Source: Pseudomonadota bacterium (GTDB lineage Bacteria > Pseudomonadota > Alphaproteobacteria > Micropepsales > Micropepsaceae). From it: 64,000 bases of DNA. The stretch lies in contig JAFEEQ010000013.1 in the NCBI GenBank assembly GCA_018241025.1, positions 124,001 to 188,000 of the forward strand, written 5' to 3'. Positions 17,455-25,963 of this stretch are shown piece by piece. The translations under genes and the position numbers were made by a program. Each line of letters starts with the position of its first letter. The stretch's first letter is position 1. The notes under the pieces are model-generated. The model ran no database searches. It was not told the origin of the DNA and saw nothing but the letters and a program-made list of their open reading frames with translations.

Positions 17455-19488
17455 ATGAAAAAAACCGCCATTGCCATCGCGGCCGTCGCCGGCCTTGCCT
17501 GCGTCGCGGTTGCGGCGACGCCCAAGGCCACCATTCCACCCTGGGGCTTCGACCTCACCGGCATGGACCGCAGCGTGAAGCCGGGCGACGACTTCTTCGA
17601 ATACGCCAACGGCGCCTGGTACAAACGCACGGAAATCCCCGCCGATCGCACCTCGATCGGTTCGTTCCAGGAACTGAACATCCTGAGCGAAAAGCGGATG
17701 AAGGATATCGTCGCCGGGATCGAGGCGCGCGACCGTCCGACTCTGACGCCGGAAGAGACGCAGATTCGCGATCTCAACGACGCCTTCATGGACCAGAAGT
17801 CGATCGATACCGACGGACTGAAGCCGGCAAAAACCGATCTCGACCGTATCTCGGCGGTGAAGACGCTGGACGATGTCGTCGCGCTGATGGCCGATCCCAG
17901 CCTGCAGCTGGCCAGCATCGCCTATGACGGTATCCGGCCCGATCCCAAGAACTCCGATGTCTACGTCGTGACGATGACGCAGGGCGGCCTCGGCATGCCG
18001 AACCGCGACTACTACCTCAACGCCGACAATGCCGACCTCGCCAAGGCGCGGGACGCCTACAAGGCCTATCTCGCGCAAATGCTGAGCTTCGTCGATCCCA
18101 AGGATGCGGCGGCGCGCGCCGCTGCGGTCTACGACCTCGAAGCGACGCTCGCCAAGGCGCATTGGGACTCGGCGGCTCGGCGCGACGCCGACAAGACCTA
18201 CAACCCGATGACGGTGGCCGAGCTTTCGACCTTCGCGCCGGGCTTCAACTGGACGCTGTTCTTCAAGACCCAAGGGCTCGGGCCGGACCGCAAGGTCGTC
18301 GTGCGCGAGAACACGGCGTTCCCGGCGATGGCCGAGACCTTTGCCAAGACGCCGGTTGCGGTGTGGCGCGACTATCTGACCATCCACTATCTCCACACGA
18401 TGGCGGACTATCTGCCCAAGGCGATCGACGACGCCGATTTCGATTTCTACGGTAAGGTGATCGGCGGACAGAGTGAGCAGCTTCCGCGCGAGACCCGCGC
18501 GGTGCAACTGATCGACAATGTCCTGCCGCATCCATTCGGCAAGCTTTATGCCGCGAAGTACTTCCCGCCGGCGTCGAAGAAGAAAGCCGAGAAGCTGGTG
18601 GCGAACATCATCGCCGCCTATGACGCCGACATCCACAAGATCAGCTGGATGAGCGACGCCACGAAAAAGAAAGCACTCGACAAGCTGCACGCGTTCACCC
18701 CGCATATCGGCTATCCCGATGTGTGGCGCGATTATTCGGGTCTGGTCATCAAGAAGGACGACCTGATCGGCGATATCGAACGCTCCAACGCCTTCGAGTG
18801 GAAATACAACCTCGACCGCATCGACCAGAAGGTCGACCGCAACGAGTGGTTCATGACGCCGTCGACGGTGAACGCCTACTACACCCAGTCGTTCAACTCG
18901 ATCTTCTTCCCGGCCGCGATCCTCCAGCCGCCGTTCTTCGATCCCAATGCCGACGATGCCGTGAACTATGGCGGCATCGGCGTCGTCATCGGCCACGAGA
19001 TCGGCCATGGCTTCGACGACCAGGGCAGCAAGTATGACGGCCAGGGCATCCTGCAAAGTTGGTGGACCGCGGACGACCGCAAGGCGTTCGAGGCGCGCAC
19101 CACGATGCTCGGCGACCAGTTCGACCAGTTCGAGCCCCTGCCGGGCATGCACGTGAACGGCAAGCTCACCATGGGCGAGAACATCGGCGACCTGTCGGGC
19201 GTGACGATCTCGCTCAAGGCCTATCATGCCTCGCTGCATGGCAAGAAGGCGCCGGTGCTGGGCGGCTTCACCGGCGACCAGCGCTTCTTCCTGGGCTTTG
19301 CCCAAGTCTGGCGCGGCAAGTACACCGATGCGGCGATGCGGTTGCAGCTCATCAGCAACCCGCACAGCCCCCCGCACTATCGTGTGCTGGGACCGATCCG
19401 CAATTCGGATGCCTGGTACAGGGCATTCCATGTGAAGCCGGGCGACAAGATGTATCTGCCGCCCGACATGCGGGTGCATCTGTGGTGA
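17455..19488 (+). CDS. M13 family metallopeptidase, copy 3
   Basis: 677 residues. I prefer ATG 17455 (MKKTAIAIAAVAGLACVAVA signal peptide) because AAGGA at 17441-17445 is spaced correctly for it; ATG 17446 would overlap that site and add three residues. The catalytic set is intact: VNAYYTQSFN, HEIGH in IGHEIGHGFDDQG and GENIGDLSG. The end is HLW, as in copy 1. By eye it is closer to copy 1 than to copy 2 at the substrate motif. It shares a transcript with copy 2 (32-nt gap). Convergent tfoX-like gene follows immediately, with a GGCCC-GGGCC hairpin at the junction that may help terminate both. Confidence 0.92.
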   Translation: MKKTAIAIAAVAGLACVAVAATPKATIPPWGFDLTGMDRSVKPGDDFFEYANGAWYKRTEIPADRTSIGSFQELNILSEKRMKDIVAGIEARDRPTLTPEETQIRDLNDAFMDQKSIDTDGLKPAKTDLDRISAVKTLDDVVALMADPSLQLASIAYDGIRPDPKNSDVYVVTMTQGGLGMPNRDYYLNADNADLAKARDAYKAYLAQMLSFVDPKDAAARAAAVYDLEATLAKAHWDSAARRDADKTYNPMTVAELSTFAPGFNWTLFFKTQGLGPDRKVVVRENTAFPAMAETFAKTPVAVWRDYLTIHYLHTMADYLPKAIDDADFDFYGKVIGGQSEQLPRETRAVQLIDNVLPHPFGKLYAAKYFPPASKKKAEKLVANIIAAYDADIHKISWMSDATKKKALDKLHAFTPHIGYPDVWRDYSGLVIKKDDLIGDIERSNAFEWKYNLDRIDQKVDRNEWFMTPSTVNAYYTQSFNSIFFPAAILQPPFFDPNADDAVNYGGIGVVIGHEIGHGFDDQGSKYDGQGILQSWWTADDRKAFEARTTMLGDQFDQFEPLPGMHVNGKLTMGENIGDLSGVTISLKAYHASLHGKKAPVLGGFTGDQRFFLGFAQVWRGKYTDAAMRLQLISNPHSPPHYRVLGPIRNSDAWYRAFHVKPGDKMYLPPDMRVHLW

Positions 19489-19489
19489 T

Positions 19490-19876
19490 CTAACGGCCCT
19501 TGCGGGCCTTTGGAGGGCGCGCGGGCTTCAACGCCTTGCGCGCCTTCTTTTTTGCCGCCGGCGCGGCGCGTGCGACGGCGAGCGCTTCACGGGCCCAACG
19601 CGCCAGTTCTTCCGGGTCGTCATACAGGCGATCGGGGATCGCGAACCAGGTCGTCACGACCAGCTCCTTGCCCTTGTGGAAGCTGAACGGCTCGGAGTTC
19701 TCGGCTTCGAAAGCCTTGCGCGTCATCTCGTCGGTCTTGAAGAAGATCGTATCCTGACGGAACACCATCCCGATCATGACGTCGTTGGCATAGATGCCTT
19801 CGCCGCCGAAGAATCGGCGCAGCCGAATGGGACCGAATTCGCAGAAGAGATCGTCGAAACGACGCGGGTCGTTCAT
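19490..19876 (-). CDS. TfoX/Sxy N-terminal domain protein
   Basis: 128 residues. The core RRFFGGEGIYANDVMIGMVFRQDTIFFKTDE is the TfoX N-terminal domain, found alone in many alphaproteobacteria where its role is not established (in gammaproteobacteria TfoX/Sxy is a competence co-regulator). The C-terminal 30 residues are a Lys/Arg/Pro-rich tail (KKKARKALKPARPPK), which could bind nucleic acid. The ATG at 19876 overlaps the TGA of the upstream tetR gene by 4 nt, so the two are coupled. Longer in-frame extensions upstream read as antisense-like shadow of tetR. Confidence 0.8.
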   Translation of the reverse strand: MNDPRRFDDLFCEFGPIRLRRFFGGEGIYANDVMIGMVFRQDTIFFKTDEMTRKAFEAENSEPFSFHKGKELVVTTWFAIPDRLYDDPEELARWAREALAVARAAPAAKKKARKALKPARPPKARKGR

Positions 19877-20469
19877 TGCTTGGCCGCCCCGTAGCGCAAG
19901 CCGTCGATCAGAAGTCCCAGCATCCGCGCGGTGTGATCCGGCGCGGCGTCGTAGGGTGTGCGGCACAGGCTGACAGCGGCACTGAGCAGGTCGCCGGGCG
20001 CCACGCCGGCGCGGATCTCGCCGGCGGCGATGGCGCGGTTCAACAGCGATTCCAGCGCGGGCCTGAGCTTGCCATCGTAATAGGCAGGCAACGGTTCGTA
20101 GGCGGGATCGCCCGAGTGCAGCGCCGCCACGAGCCCACGCTTGGCCGCGACGAAATCGGTGAAGCGCAACATCCAACGCGACAGCGCCTCTGTCGGCGGA
20201 TACTTCGCGGCCAGCACCGCGGCCGCATCCGCGCAGGCATCGACTTCCTGCCGGAACACCGCGACGATCAGGTCGGAGCGCAGCGGAAAATTGCGATAGA
20301 CCGTACCGACGCCGACACCCGCCTTCTCCGCGATTTCGCGCACTGGCGCATCAACACCCGATTTCGCGAACACGGCCAGCGCCGCCTTCAGCAACGCTTC
20401 GCTATTGCGCTGCGCGTCTGCGCGTTTCACCGGTTTTGCGCCCGCCGCGGAAGATTGCTGCCGTTTCAC
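19873..20469 (-). CDS. TetR family transcriptional regulator
   Basis: 198 residues from the GTG at 20469. The helix-turn-helix is in the segment VREIAEKAGVGVGTVYRNFPLRSDLIVAVF; the C-terminal ligand domain ends DHTARMLGLLIDGLRYGAAKQ. The GTG pair at 20472/20469 or an ATG at 20505 could start it; I prefer the later one because the operator-like palindromes at 20491-20524 then stay outside the coding region. It is divergent from an SDR gene and overlaps the tfoX-like gene by 4 nt. The palindromes sit between tetR and SDR, so it probably represses both itself and the SDR gene; the effector is unknown. Confidence 0.85.
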   Translation of the reverse strand: MKRQQSSAAGAKPVKRADAQRNSEALLKAALAVFAKSGVDAPVREIAEKAGVGVGTVYRNFPLRSDLIVAVFRQEVDACADAAAVLAAKYPPTEALSRWMLRFTDFVAAKRGLVAALHSGDPAYEPLPAYYDGKLRPALESLLNRAIAAGEIRAGVAPGDLLSAAVSLCRTPYDAAPDHTARMLGLLIDGLRYGAAKQ

Positions 20470-20490
20470 CACCGACGCCTCTTGATAAAC

Positions 20491-20524
20491 GGAACAATGC
20501 TCCATATAAACGGAATATTGTTCC
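20491..20524. promoter_or_regulatory. Paired TetR-type operator palindromes
   Basis: GGAACAATGCTCC (20491-20503) and GGAATATTGTTCC (20512-20524) are two imperfect palindromes of the same 13-bp pattern, each preceded by ATAAAC. Their centres are 21 bp apart, two helical turns, so two dimers could bind the same DNA face. They lie between the divergent tetR and SDR genes, as expected for an autoregulating TetR. Confidence 0.6.
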
Positions 20525-20578
20525 ACTTCACGCTTATAGCGCGAACCGGTGACCATCGCCATCGAATAGGAGACCAGC

Positions 20579-21331
20579 ATGACCGACAACCGCATCGCAC
20601 TCGTCACCGGCGCCAACCAGGGCATCGGCCTGCAGATCGCCAAAGACCTCGCGGCGAAGGGCCTCACCGTGCTGGTGGGCTCCCGCGACCTCGGCAAGGG
20701 CCAGATAGCGGTGCGCGAGGTCGGCGCCAATGCCCATGCCATCCAGTTCGACGTCACGGACGTGGCATCCATCGCCGCCGCTGCGGGGCGCATCAGTAAG
20801 GAGTTCGGACGCCTCGACATCCTGATCAACAATGCCGGCATCTCGAAGATCGGCCAGCCCAAAGGCGCCGTGGACGACATTGTGAAAAGCGGCCGGATCA
20901 GCAGTGCCTCGCTTGACGATATCCGTGCCATCTATGAAACAAACGTCTTTGGCGTCATCGCGGTGACGCAGGCGATGCTGCCGCTCCTGCGCAAGGCGAA
21001 GTCGGCGCGTATCGTGAACGTGTCGAGCGGCGTCGGTTCACTGACGCGCACACTCGGTCCCGGCGGCGAGCATCTGCGCGCGCTCTACGGCATGTATTCG
21101 GCGTCGAAGACGGCGCTGAATGCGGTGACGGTGGGGCTGGCTCTCGACCTCGCGCCGGAGGGCATCAAGGTCAACGCGGCCTGTCCAGGTTACACCAAGA
21201 CGGCGCTCAACAATTTCATGGGCACGCGCACGGTCGAGGAAGGTGCGCGCGAACCGGTGCGGCTCGCGCTGCTCGGCGATGACGGTCCGACCGGAAGCTA
21301 TTCGAACGACGAGGGGCCCCTGCCCTGGTGA
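20579..21331 (+). CDS. Short-chain dehydrogenase/reductase (SDR)
   Basis: 250 residues of the classical SDR fold. TGANQGIG at the N-terminus binds NAD(P), NNAG follows, and the catalytic Ser (NVSSGVGS), Tyr and Lys (YSASK) are present. The sequence between them is slightly extended and the end reads TGSYSNDEGPLPW, resembling the carbonyl-reductase-like SDRs often controlled by TetR regulators. Ribosome-binding site AGGAG at 20568-20572 fixes the ATG at 20579. It is likely an inducible oxidoreductase for a carbonyl compound; the substrate cannot be told from sequence. Confidence 0.88.
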   Translation: MTDNRIALVTGANQGIGLQIAKDLAAKGLTVLVGSRDLGKGQIAVREVGANAHAIQFDVTDVASIAAAAGRISKEFGRLDILINNAGISKIGQPKGAVDDIVKSGRISSASLDDIRAIYETNVFGVIAVTQAMLPLLRKAKSARIVNVSSGVGSLTRTLGPGGEHLRALYGMYSASKTALNAVTVGLALDLAPEGIKVNAACPGYTKTALNNFMGTRTVEEGAREPVRLALLGDDGPTGSYSNDEGPLPW

Positions 21332-21334
21332 AGC

Positions 21335-21733
21335 CTAGTCGGCGGCGGCCGGCGTGATGCTCACGCTTTCGCCGCAACCGCAGGCGGCGGTCTGGTTCGG
21401 GTTGTTGAAGACGAAGCGGGCGCCGAGTTTCTCGGTGACGAAATCCATCTCGGTGCCGATCAGGAACAGGATCGCCTTGGGGTCGATGAAGATCTTCACG
21501 CCGCGGTCTTCGACCACTTCGTCGAGCGGATTCTGCTGCTCGGCATAGTCCATTGTGTAGCTCATGCCGGCGCAGCCGCCATTGGTGACACCGACGCGGA
21601 CGCCGAGATATTTGCCCTCGGCATCGTCCATGATTGCGCGCAGGCGCGCCGCGGCAGCATCGGTCAGGCGGACGGCCTTGGGGCGCTCGCGGCGGAGCTT
21701 TGGTTTGGCGTTTTCGGTGCCCATGCTGGTCAT
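21335..21733 (-). CDS. sufA: Iron-sulfur cluster assembly A-type carrier
   Basis: 132 residues of the HesB/IscA/SufA family, last gene of the suf operon. The three conserved cysteines of A-type carriers are present: one in NGGCAGMSY and the CGCG pair in ACGCGES near the C-terminus. These bind Fe-S clusters or iron and pass clusters to target proteins. The N-terminal 20 residues are basic and unconserved. A 103-nt gap containing a large stem-loop separates it from the DUF59 gene upstream, the widest gap inside the operon. SufA rather than ErpA is inferred from the operon context. Confidence 0.88.
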   Translation of the reverse strand: MTSMGTENAKPKLRRERPKAVRLTDAAAARLRAIMDDAEGKYLGVRVGVTNGGCAGMSYTMDYAEQQNPLDEVVEDRGVKIFIDPKAILFLIGTEMDFVTEKLGARFVFNNPNQTAACGCGESVSITPAAAD

Positions 21734-21765
21734 TCGGTGCTCCTGGCCCGGCGAATAGCGAAATG

Positions 21766-21833
21766 GCGAGTAGCGAATAGGGAATGCAGGCTCTCTGCAG
21801 ATTTGTCTTCCCTATTCGCCATTCGCTACTCGC
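21766..21833. repeat. Intergenic stem-loop repeat between the DUF59 gene and sufA
   Basis: A nested inverted repeat: GCGAATAGGGAA (21773-21784) pairs perfectly with TTCCCTATTCGC (21808-21819), an inner TGCAG/CTGCA stem lies between them, and an outer GCGAGTA/TACTCGC pair (21766-21772, 21827-21833) extends it with a 7-nt bulge. Units like GCGAATAGCGAGTAGCG are a recurring intergenic repeat type in alphaproteobacteria as I recall. In the suf mRNA it would form a hairpin ahead of sufA. Confidence 0.7.
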
Positions 21834-21836
21834 TCC

Positions 21837-22205
21837 TCAATACATATTCAATTCGAGCTTCGCTTCCTCGCTCATCCGCTCCGGCGTCCAGGGCGGGTCG
21901 AAGGTCATGTTCACCGTGATCTCGCCGACGCCTTCGATGCCTTCGAGCGCGGATTTCACCATGCCCGGCATCTCTCCTGCGACGGGGCAGCCCGGCGCGG
22001 TCAGCGTCATGTCGACGGCGATGTTCTTTTCGTCCGAGACGTCGACCTTATAGATAAGACCGAGTTCGTAGATATCCACCGGGATCTCCGGATCGTAGAC
22101 CGTTTTCAGCGCGGCCACGATCTTCTGGGTGAAATCCTCGAGTTCCTCAGCCGAAAGCATGGAACCGGAGGCGGCGATATCGGCCTTGTTCGGTTCGGCA
22201 TTCAT
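21837..22205 (-). CDS. DUF59/MIP18 family Fe-S assembly protein (SufT-like)
   Basis: 122 residues from ATG 22205, which overlaps the sufU stop by 4 nt. The DUF59 core YDPEIPVDIYELGLIYKVDV and the conserved Cys in MTLTAPGCPVAGEMP are present, and the end reads FDPPWTPERMSEEAKLELNMY, typical of SUF-associated members. Members help load or transfer Fe-S clusters to apoproteins; the name sufT is used for some, but its exact action is not settled. The first 25 residues are variable. Position inside the suf operon is the strongest evidence of function. Confidence 0.88.
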   Translation of the reverse strand: MNAEPNKADIAASGSMLSAEELEDFTQKIVAALKTVYDPEIPVDIYELGLIYKVDVSDEKNIAVDMTLTAPGCPVAGEMPGMVKSALEGIEGVGEITVNMTFDPPWTPERMSEEAKLELNMY

Positions 22206-22657
22206 ACGGCTTCGGCGGCAGCGCCGCCCTCCAGTGCGGATTTCATCGTGTGCCAGGCCAGCGTCGCGCATTTCACCCGCATCGGGAATGCGCTGACGCC
22301 GGCCATGACGTCGAGCCGTTCGCGGTCGTCCGGATCGAGACCGCTGGCATCCTCGCCTTTGACCAAATGCAGGAAGCCACCCATCAGCTTTTCGGCCTCC
22401 GCGACCGTGCGGCCGACGATCATGTCCGTCATCAGCGAGGCCGAGGCCTGGCTGATCGCACAACCCTTTCCTTCGAACGCGATGTCCTGGATGCGGTCGT
22501 CGGCGTCGACCTTCAGGTACATGGTCACGCGGTCGCCGCAGAGCGGATTGTGGCCCTGGGCCGTGTTGGTCGCGTCGTCCAGTTTGCCGAAATGGCGCGG
22601 GTGCTTCGAGTGATCGAGGATCACTTCCTGGTAAAGCTCGCGCAGCGTGTCGTCCAT
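22202..22657 (-). CDS. sufU: SufU-type Fe-S scaffold / sulfur acceptor
   Basis: 151 residues, NifU-N/IscU fold. The three ligand cysteines are in NPLCGDRV, GKGCAISQAS and RVKCATLAW, and the 18-20-residue insertion GLDPDDRERLDVMAGVSAF before the last Cys marks it as SufU rather than IscU. In Gram-positive bacteria SufU is a zinc-dependent sulfur acceptor for SufS; here it sits directly after sufS (4-nt gap), consistent with the same job, since no sufE is seen in the operon. Start at 22657; its TGA overlaps the ATG of the DUF59 gene. Confidence 0.9.
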   Translation of the reverse strand: MDDTLRELYQEVILDHSKHPRHFGKLDDATNTAQGHNPLCGDRVTMYLKVDADDRIQDIAFEGKGCAISQASASLMTDMIVGRTVAEAEKLMGGFLHLVKGEDASGLDPDDRERLDVMAGVSAFPMRVKCATLAWHTMKSALEGGAAAEAV

Positions 22658-22661
22658 CCAC

Positions 22662-23906
22662 TCAACCCAATATCTTGCGCGCCCTGGCGAGCGCCTCGAG
22701 CAGCACATCGACCTCGGCACGGGTGTTGTAGAGCGCGAAACTGGCGCGCGTGGTGGAAACGACGCCGAAGCGCTCCATGAGCGGCTGGGCGCAGTGGTGG
22801 CCGGCGCGCACCGCAACGCCTTCGCGGTCCAGGATCGTGGCGAGATCGTGGGCATGCATGCCGTCGGCCTCGAAGGAAAGGATCGATGCCTTGCCCGGCG
22901 CGTCGCCGATCACGCGGAGCCAGTTGAACTGGCGAACGCCTTCGCGGGCATAGGCGAGCAGATCGTGCTCATGGGCGCGGATTGCCGCGCGGTCGAAGGA
23001 ATTCATGTAGTCGAGCGCGGCGGCAAGGCCGACGCTTTCGACGATGGGCGGCGTGCCGGCCTCGAAACGGGCCGGCGGATCGGCATAGGTGACGACGTCG
23101 CGCGTGACCTCGCGGATCATCTCGCCGCCGCCGTTGAAGGGGCGCATCTGCTTGAGCAGCGCCCGCTTGCCGTAGAGCACGCCGATGCCGGTCGGGCCGT
23201 AGAGCTTGTGGCCGGTGATCGCGTAGAAATCGACGTCGAGGGCTTTTACATCGACGATTTCGTGCACCGCGCCCTGACAGCCATCGGCCAGCACCGGAAC
23301 GCCTTTGGCATGGGCGCGGGCGACGATCTCCTTCAGCGGCGTGACGGTGCCAAGCACATTGGAGATGTGCGTCAGCGCGACCAATTTGGTCTTAGGCCCG
23401 ATCGCGGCCTCCAACGCCTCGACATCGAGTGAACCGTCGTCACGGACATCCACCCATTTCAGCACGGCACCGGCGCGCTCGCGCAGGAAATGCCAGGGAA
23501 CGATATTGGAGTGATGCTCCATCACTGTGAGAACGATCTCGTCGCCCGGCTGGATCCGCGGGGCGAGATAGCCGTAAGCGACGAGGTTGATCGCTTCGGT
23601 GCCGCCCTTGGTGAAGACGATCTCGTCTTCGTGGGCCGCGCCGAGAAACTTCTGGACGGTGCGGCGCGCGGCTTCGTAGGCGTCGGTGGCACGGCCCGAG
23701 AGATAGTGTACGCCGCGATGGACGTTGGCGTAGTCCGTGCTGGCGAAGTCGCGCATCGCGTCGAGCACCTGGCGCGGCTTCTGCGCACTGGCACCATTGT
23801 CGAGATAGACGAGCGGCTTGCCGTAGACCGGCTTGGCGAGGATCTCGAAATCGGCGCGCGCGGCCAGCGGGTCGAAGGCGGCGGTGACGGGGCTCTGCGC
23901 GGTCAT
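22662..23906 (-). CDS. sufS: Cysteine desulfurase SufS
   Basis: 414 residues of the class II cysteine desulfurases. The PLP lysine lies in AITGHKLYGPTG and the catalytic Cys in RAGHHCAQPLMERFG; the loop around the Cys has the SufS rather than IscS form. It takes sulfur from cysteine as a persulfide and hands it to SufU and the SufBCD scaffold. The start overlaps the sufD stop by 4 nt. A second desulfurase is encoded upstream in the same operon, so the operon carries two. Confidence 0.95.
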   Translation of the reverse strand: MTAQSPVTAAFDPLAARADFEILAKPVYGKPLVYLDNGASAQKPRQVLDAMRDFASTDYANVHRGVHYLSGRATDAYEAARRTVQKFLGAAHEDEIVFTKGGTEAINLVAYGYLAPRIQPGDEIVLTVMEHHSNIVPWHFLRERAGAVLKWVDVRDDGSLDVEALEAAIGPKTKLVALTHISNVLGTVTPLKEIVARAHAKGVPVLADGCQGAVHEIVDVKALDVDFYAITGHKLYGPTGIGVLYGKRALLKQMRPFNGGGEMIREVTRDVVTYADPPARFEAGTPPIVESVGLAAALDYMNSFDRAAIRAHEHDLLAYAREGVRQFNWLRVIGDAPGKASILSFEADGMHAHDLATILDREGVAVRAGHHCAQPLMERFGVVSTTRASFALYNTRAEVDVLLEALARARKILG

Positions 23907-25018
23907 GGCAACATTGCTCCGGGCAATGCCTCTTCGACCATGGCGCGGACGAATTTGCGCATCTCGTCGTCGGCAATCCCGGTCACCACCTCGTCGAGGA
24001 AGGCGTGGACGAGAAGGTTACGCGCTTCCGCTTCCGGAATGCCGCGGGCGCGGAGATAAAACAGCGAATCCGCATCGAGATCGCCGACCGCAGCACCATG
24101 GGCGCATTTCACGTCGTCGGCAAAGATTTCGAGCTCCGGCTTGAGGTCGGCCTCGGCGCGCACGCCCATGAGCAGAGCCTTGGCAGTCTGACGGCTGTCG
24201 GACTTGTCGGCCCCCTGTTCGACCGTGATGCGACCCTGGTAGATCGCGCGCGAGGCGCCGCCGGCGACCTTCTTGAAAAGCTGCGTGCTCTCGGTGTGGC
24301 CGACTGCGTGGGTGATGTGGGTGGTGACATCGGCATGCGCGCCATCGGCGAGCACGGACACGCCCGAGAGCGCGGCACGAGCGTTCGTGCCGGCCAATAC
24401 GATCTGGAACTCGGCGCGCGACAGCTTCGCGCCGCCGTTGAAAAGATGCGCGCGATAGAGACCGTCGCGCGCGACTTGCACGGCATATTCTTCGACCTGC
24501 ACGGCCGCGGTGGCGCGGCTCGCGATACGGACATGCGTGAGCTGCGCATTGGCGCCGACGATTGCCTCGACACCGAGATTGGCAAACCCGACGGTTCGGG
24601 TGTTCTCGCACAGCGTCAATGTCGCGCCCTCTTCGAGCACGATCAACGCCCTTCCGCTGCCCGCACCTTTCCATTCGAAATCGAGCGTTCCGGCGGCGAG
24701 ATTTCGCGGCACGCGCACGGCAAAGCCGCTGCGTGCCTGCGCCAGCGAAGCCGATGCCATCACGCTCTGCGGCAGCGTTCCCAGATGCGCGCGTACCCAG
24801 TCCGGCGCGTCGACCTGCGCGAGATCGAACACCTCGACGCCATCGGGACGCATGCGGATGGACCATGCGGCCGCCGCATCGTCGTTGGCACCTTCAACCG
24901 CGGGCCTGAGATCGGAATATTTCCAATCCTCGATTCGGCGATGCGGCACGCCTTGCGCGGCGAAGCGCTCGCGCGCTTGCGCTCTGCGTTCGTCGAGCCA
25001 TGTCGCGGACGCGCTCAT
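23903..25018 (-). CDS. sufD: Fe-S cluster assembly protein SufD
   Basis: 371 residues. The beta-helix core and the C-terminal signature CAHGAAVGDLDADSLFYLRARGIPEAEARNLL identify the SufB/SufD family; lower length and absence of the SufB cysteine pattern assign it to SufD. It forms the SufBC2D scaffold with SufB and the ATPase SufC. The N-terminus begins with a PHRRIEDWKYSDLR segment typical of SufD. Both ends overlap neighbours by 4 nt (sufC upstream, sufS downstream). Confidence 0.93.
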   Translation of the reverse strand: MSASATWLDERRAQARERFAAQGVPHRRIEDWKYSDLRPAVEGANDDAAAAWSIRMRPDGVEVFDLAQVDAPDWVRAHLGTLPQSVMASASLAQARSGFAVRVPRNLAAGTLDFEWKGAGSGRALIVLEEGATLTLCENTRTVGFANLGVEAIVGANAQLTHVRIASRATAAVQVEEYAVQVARDGLYRAHLFNGGAKLSRAEFQIVLAGTNARAALSGVSVLADGAHADVTTHITHAVGHTESTQLFKKVAGGASRAIYQGRITVEQGADKSDSRQTAKALLMGVRAEADLKPELEIFADDVKCAHGAAVGDLDADSLFYLRARGIPEAEARNLLVHAFLDEVVTGIADDEMRKFVRAMVEEALPGAMLP

Positions 25019-25764
25019 GCCGCCTTGCCCACGATGTGCTCGTAGCCCTTGGCTTCCAGCTCGTGCGCCAGCTCCTTGCCGCCCTCGGCGACGATGCGGC
25101 CCCTGGCGAGAACGTGGATGCGGTCCGGCACGATATAGTCGAGCAGGCGCTGGTAATGCGTGATCACCAGCATGGCGCGCTCCGGCGAGCGCTGCGCGTT
25201 GACGCCTTCGGCGACCAGCTTCAACGCATCGATGTCGAGGCCGGAATCGGTCTCATCGAGGATCGCGAGTTTCGGCTCGAACAGTGCCATCTGAAGAATT
25301 TCCAGGCGCTTCTTCTCGCCGCCGGAAAAGCCGACATTGAGGGCGCGCTTCAGCATCTCTTCGGTAACTTTGAGGGTCGCAGCCTTGCCGCGCACGAGCT
25401 TCAATACACTCATCGCGTCCAGCTCCTTCTCGCCGCGCGCGCGGCGCTGGGCGTTGAGCGCGGTCTTGAGGAAGGTGAGCGTGGTAACGCCCGGAATCTC
25501 GACCGGATACTGCATGGCGAGGAACACGCCCTGCGCGGCGCGCTCCTCCGTCGGCATCGCGACGAGATCGCGGCCGTTGTAGAGGATCGAGCCCGAGGTG
25601 ACCTCATAGCCCGCGCGGCCGGCCAACACATAAGACAGGGTCGACTTGCCCGAGCCGTTCGGGCCCATGATGGCGTGGACCTGGCCGGGCTCGATGGAGA
25701 GCGTCAGCCCTTTGAGGATTTCCTTGCCGTCGACGGCGGCATGAAGGTCTTTGATCTCGAGCAT
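25015..25764 (-). CDS. sufC: Fe-S cluster assembly ATPase SufC
   Basis: 249 residues, ABC-type ATPase without membrane domain. Walker A GPNGSGKST, Q-loop region, signature FSGGEKKRLEI and Walker B LAILDETDSGLD are all present. ATP hydrolysis by SufC drives conformational change in the SufBCD complex during cluster assembly. ATG at 25764, 2 nt after the stop of the small glycine-zipper gene; the end overlaps sufD by 4 nt. Confidence 0.95.
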   Translation of the reverse strand: MLEIKDLHAAVDGKEILKGLTLSIEPGQVHAIMGPNGSGKSTLSYVLAGRAGYEVTSGSILYNGRDLVAMPTEERAAQGVFLAMQYPVEIPGVTTLTFLKTALNAQRRARGEKELDAMSVLKLVRGKAATLKVTEEMLKRALNVGFSGGEKKRLEILQMALFEPKLAILDETDSGLDIDALKLVAEGVNAQRSPERAMLVITHYQRLLDYIVPDRIHVLARGRIVAEGGKELAHELEAKGYEHIVGKAA

Positions 25765-25766
25765 GT

Positions 25767-25963
25767 CTATTCTTCTTTGTTTTCCGAGCCGCGCGAAGCG
25801 GCACCGAACACCAAACCTAAAGCGGCGCCCAGCGCGACACCCATGGACATGCCTATCGCCACGTTGTGAAAAGCGGCGCCAAGGCCGGCCCCCATGGCCA
25901 CGCCGATGCCCATACCCATGGCAAGTCCGGCACCGAACTTTTCGTCCTTCTTGCTCTCGCCGC

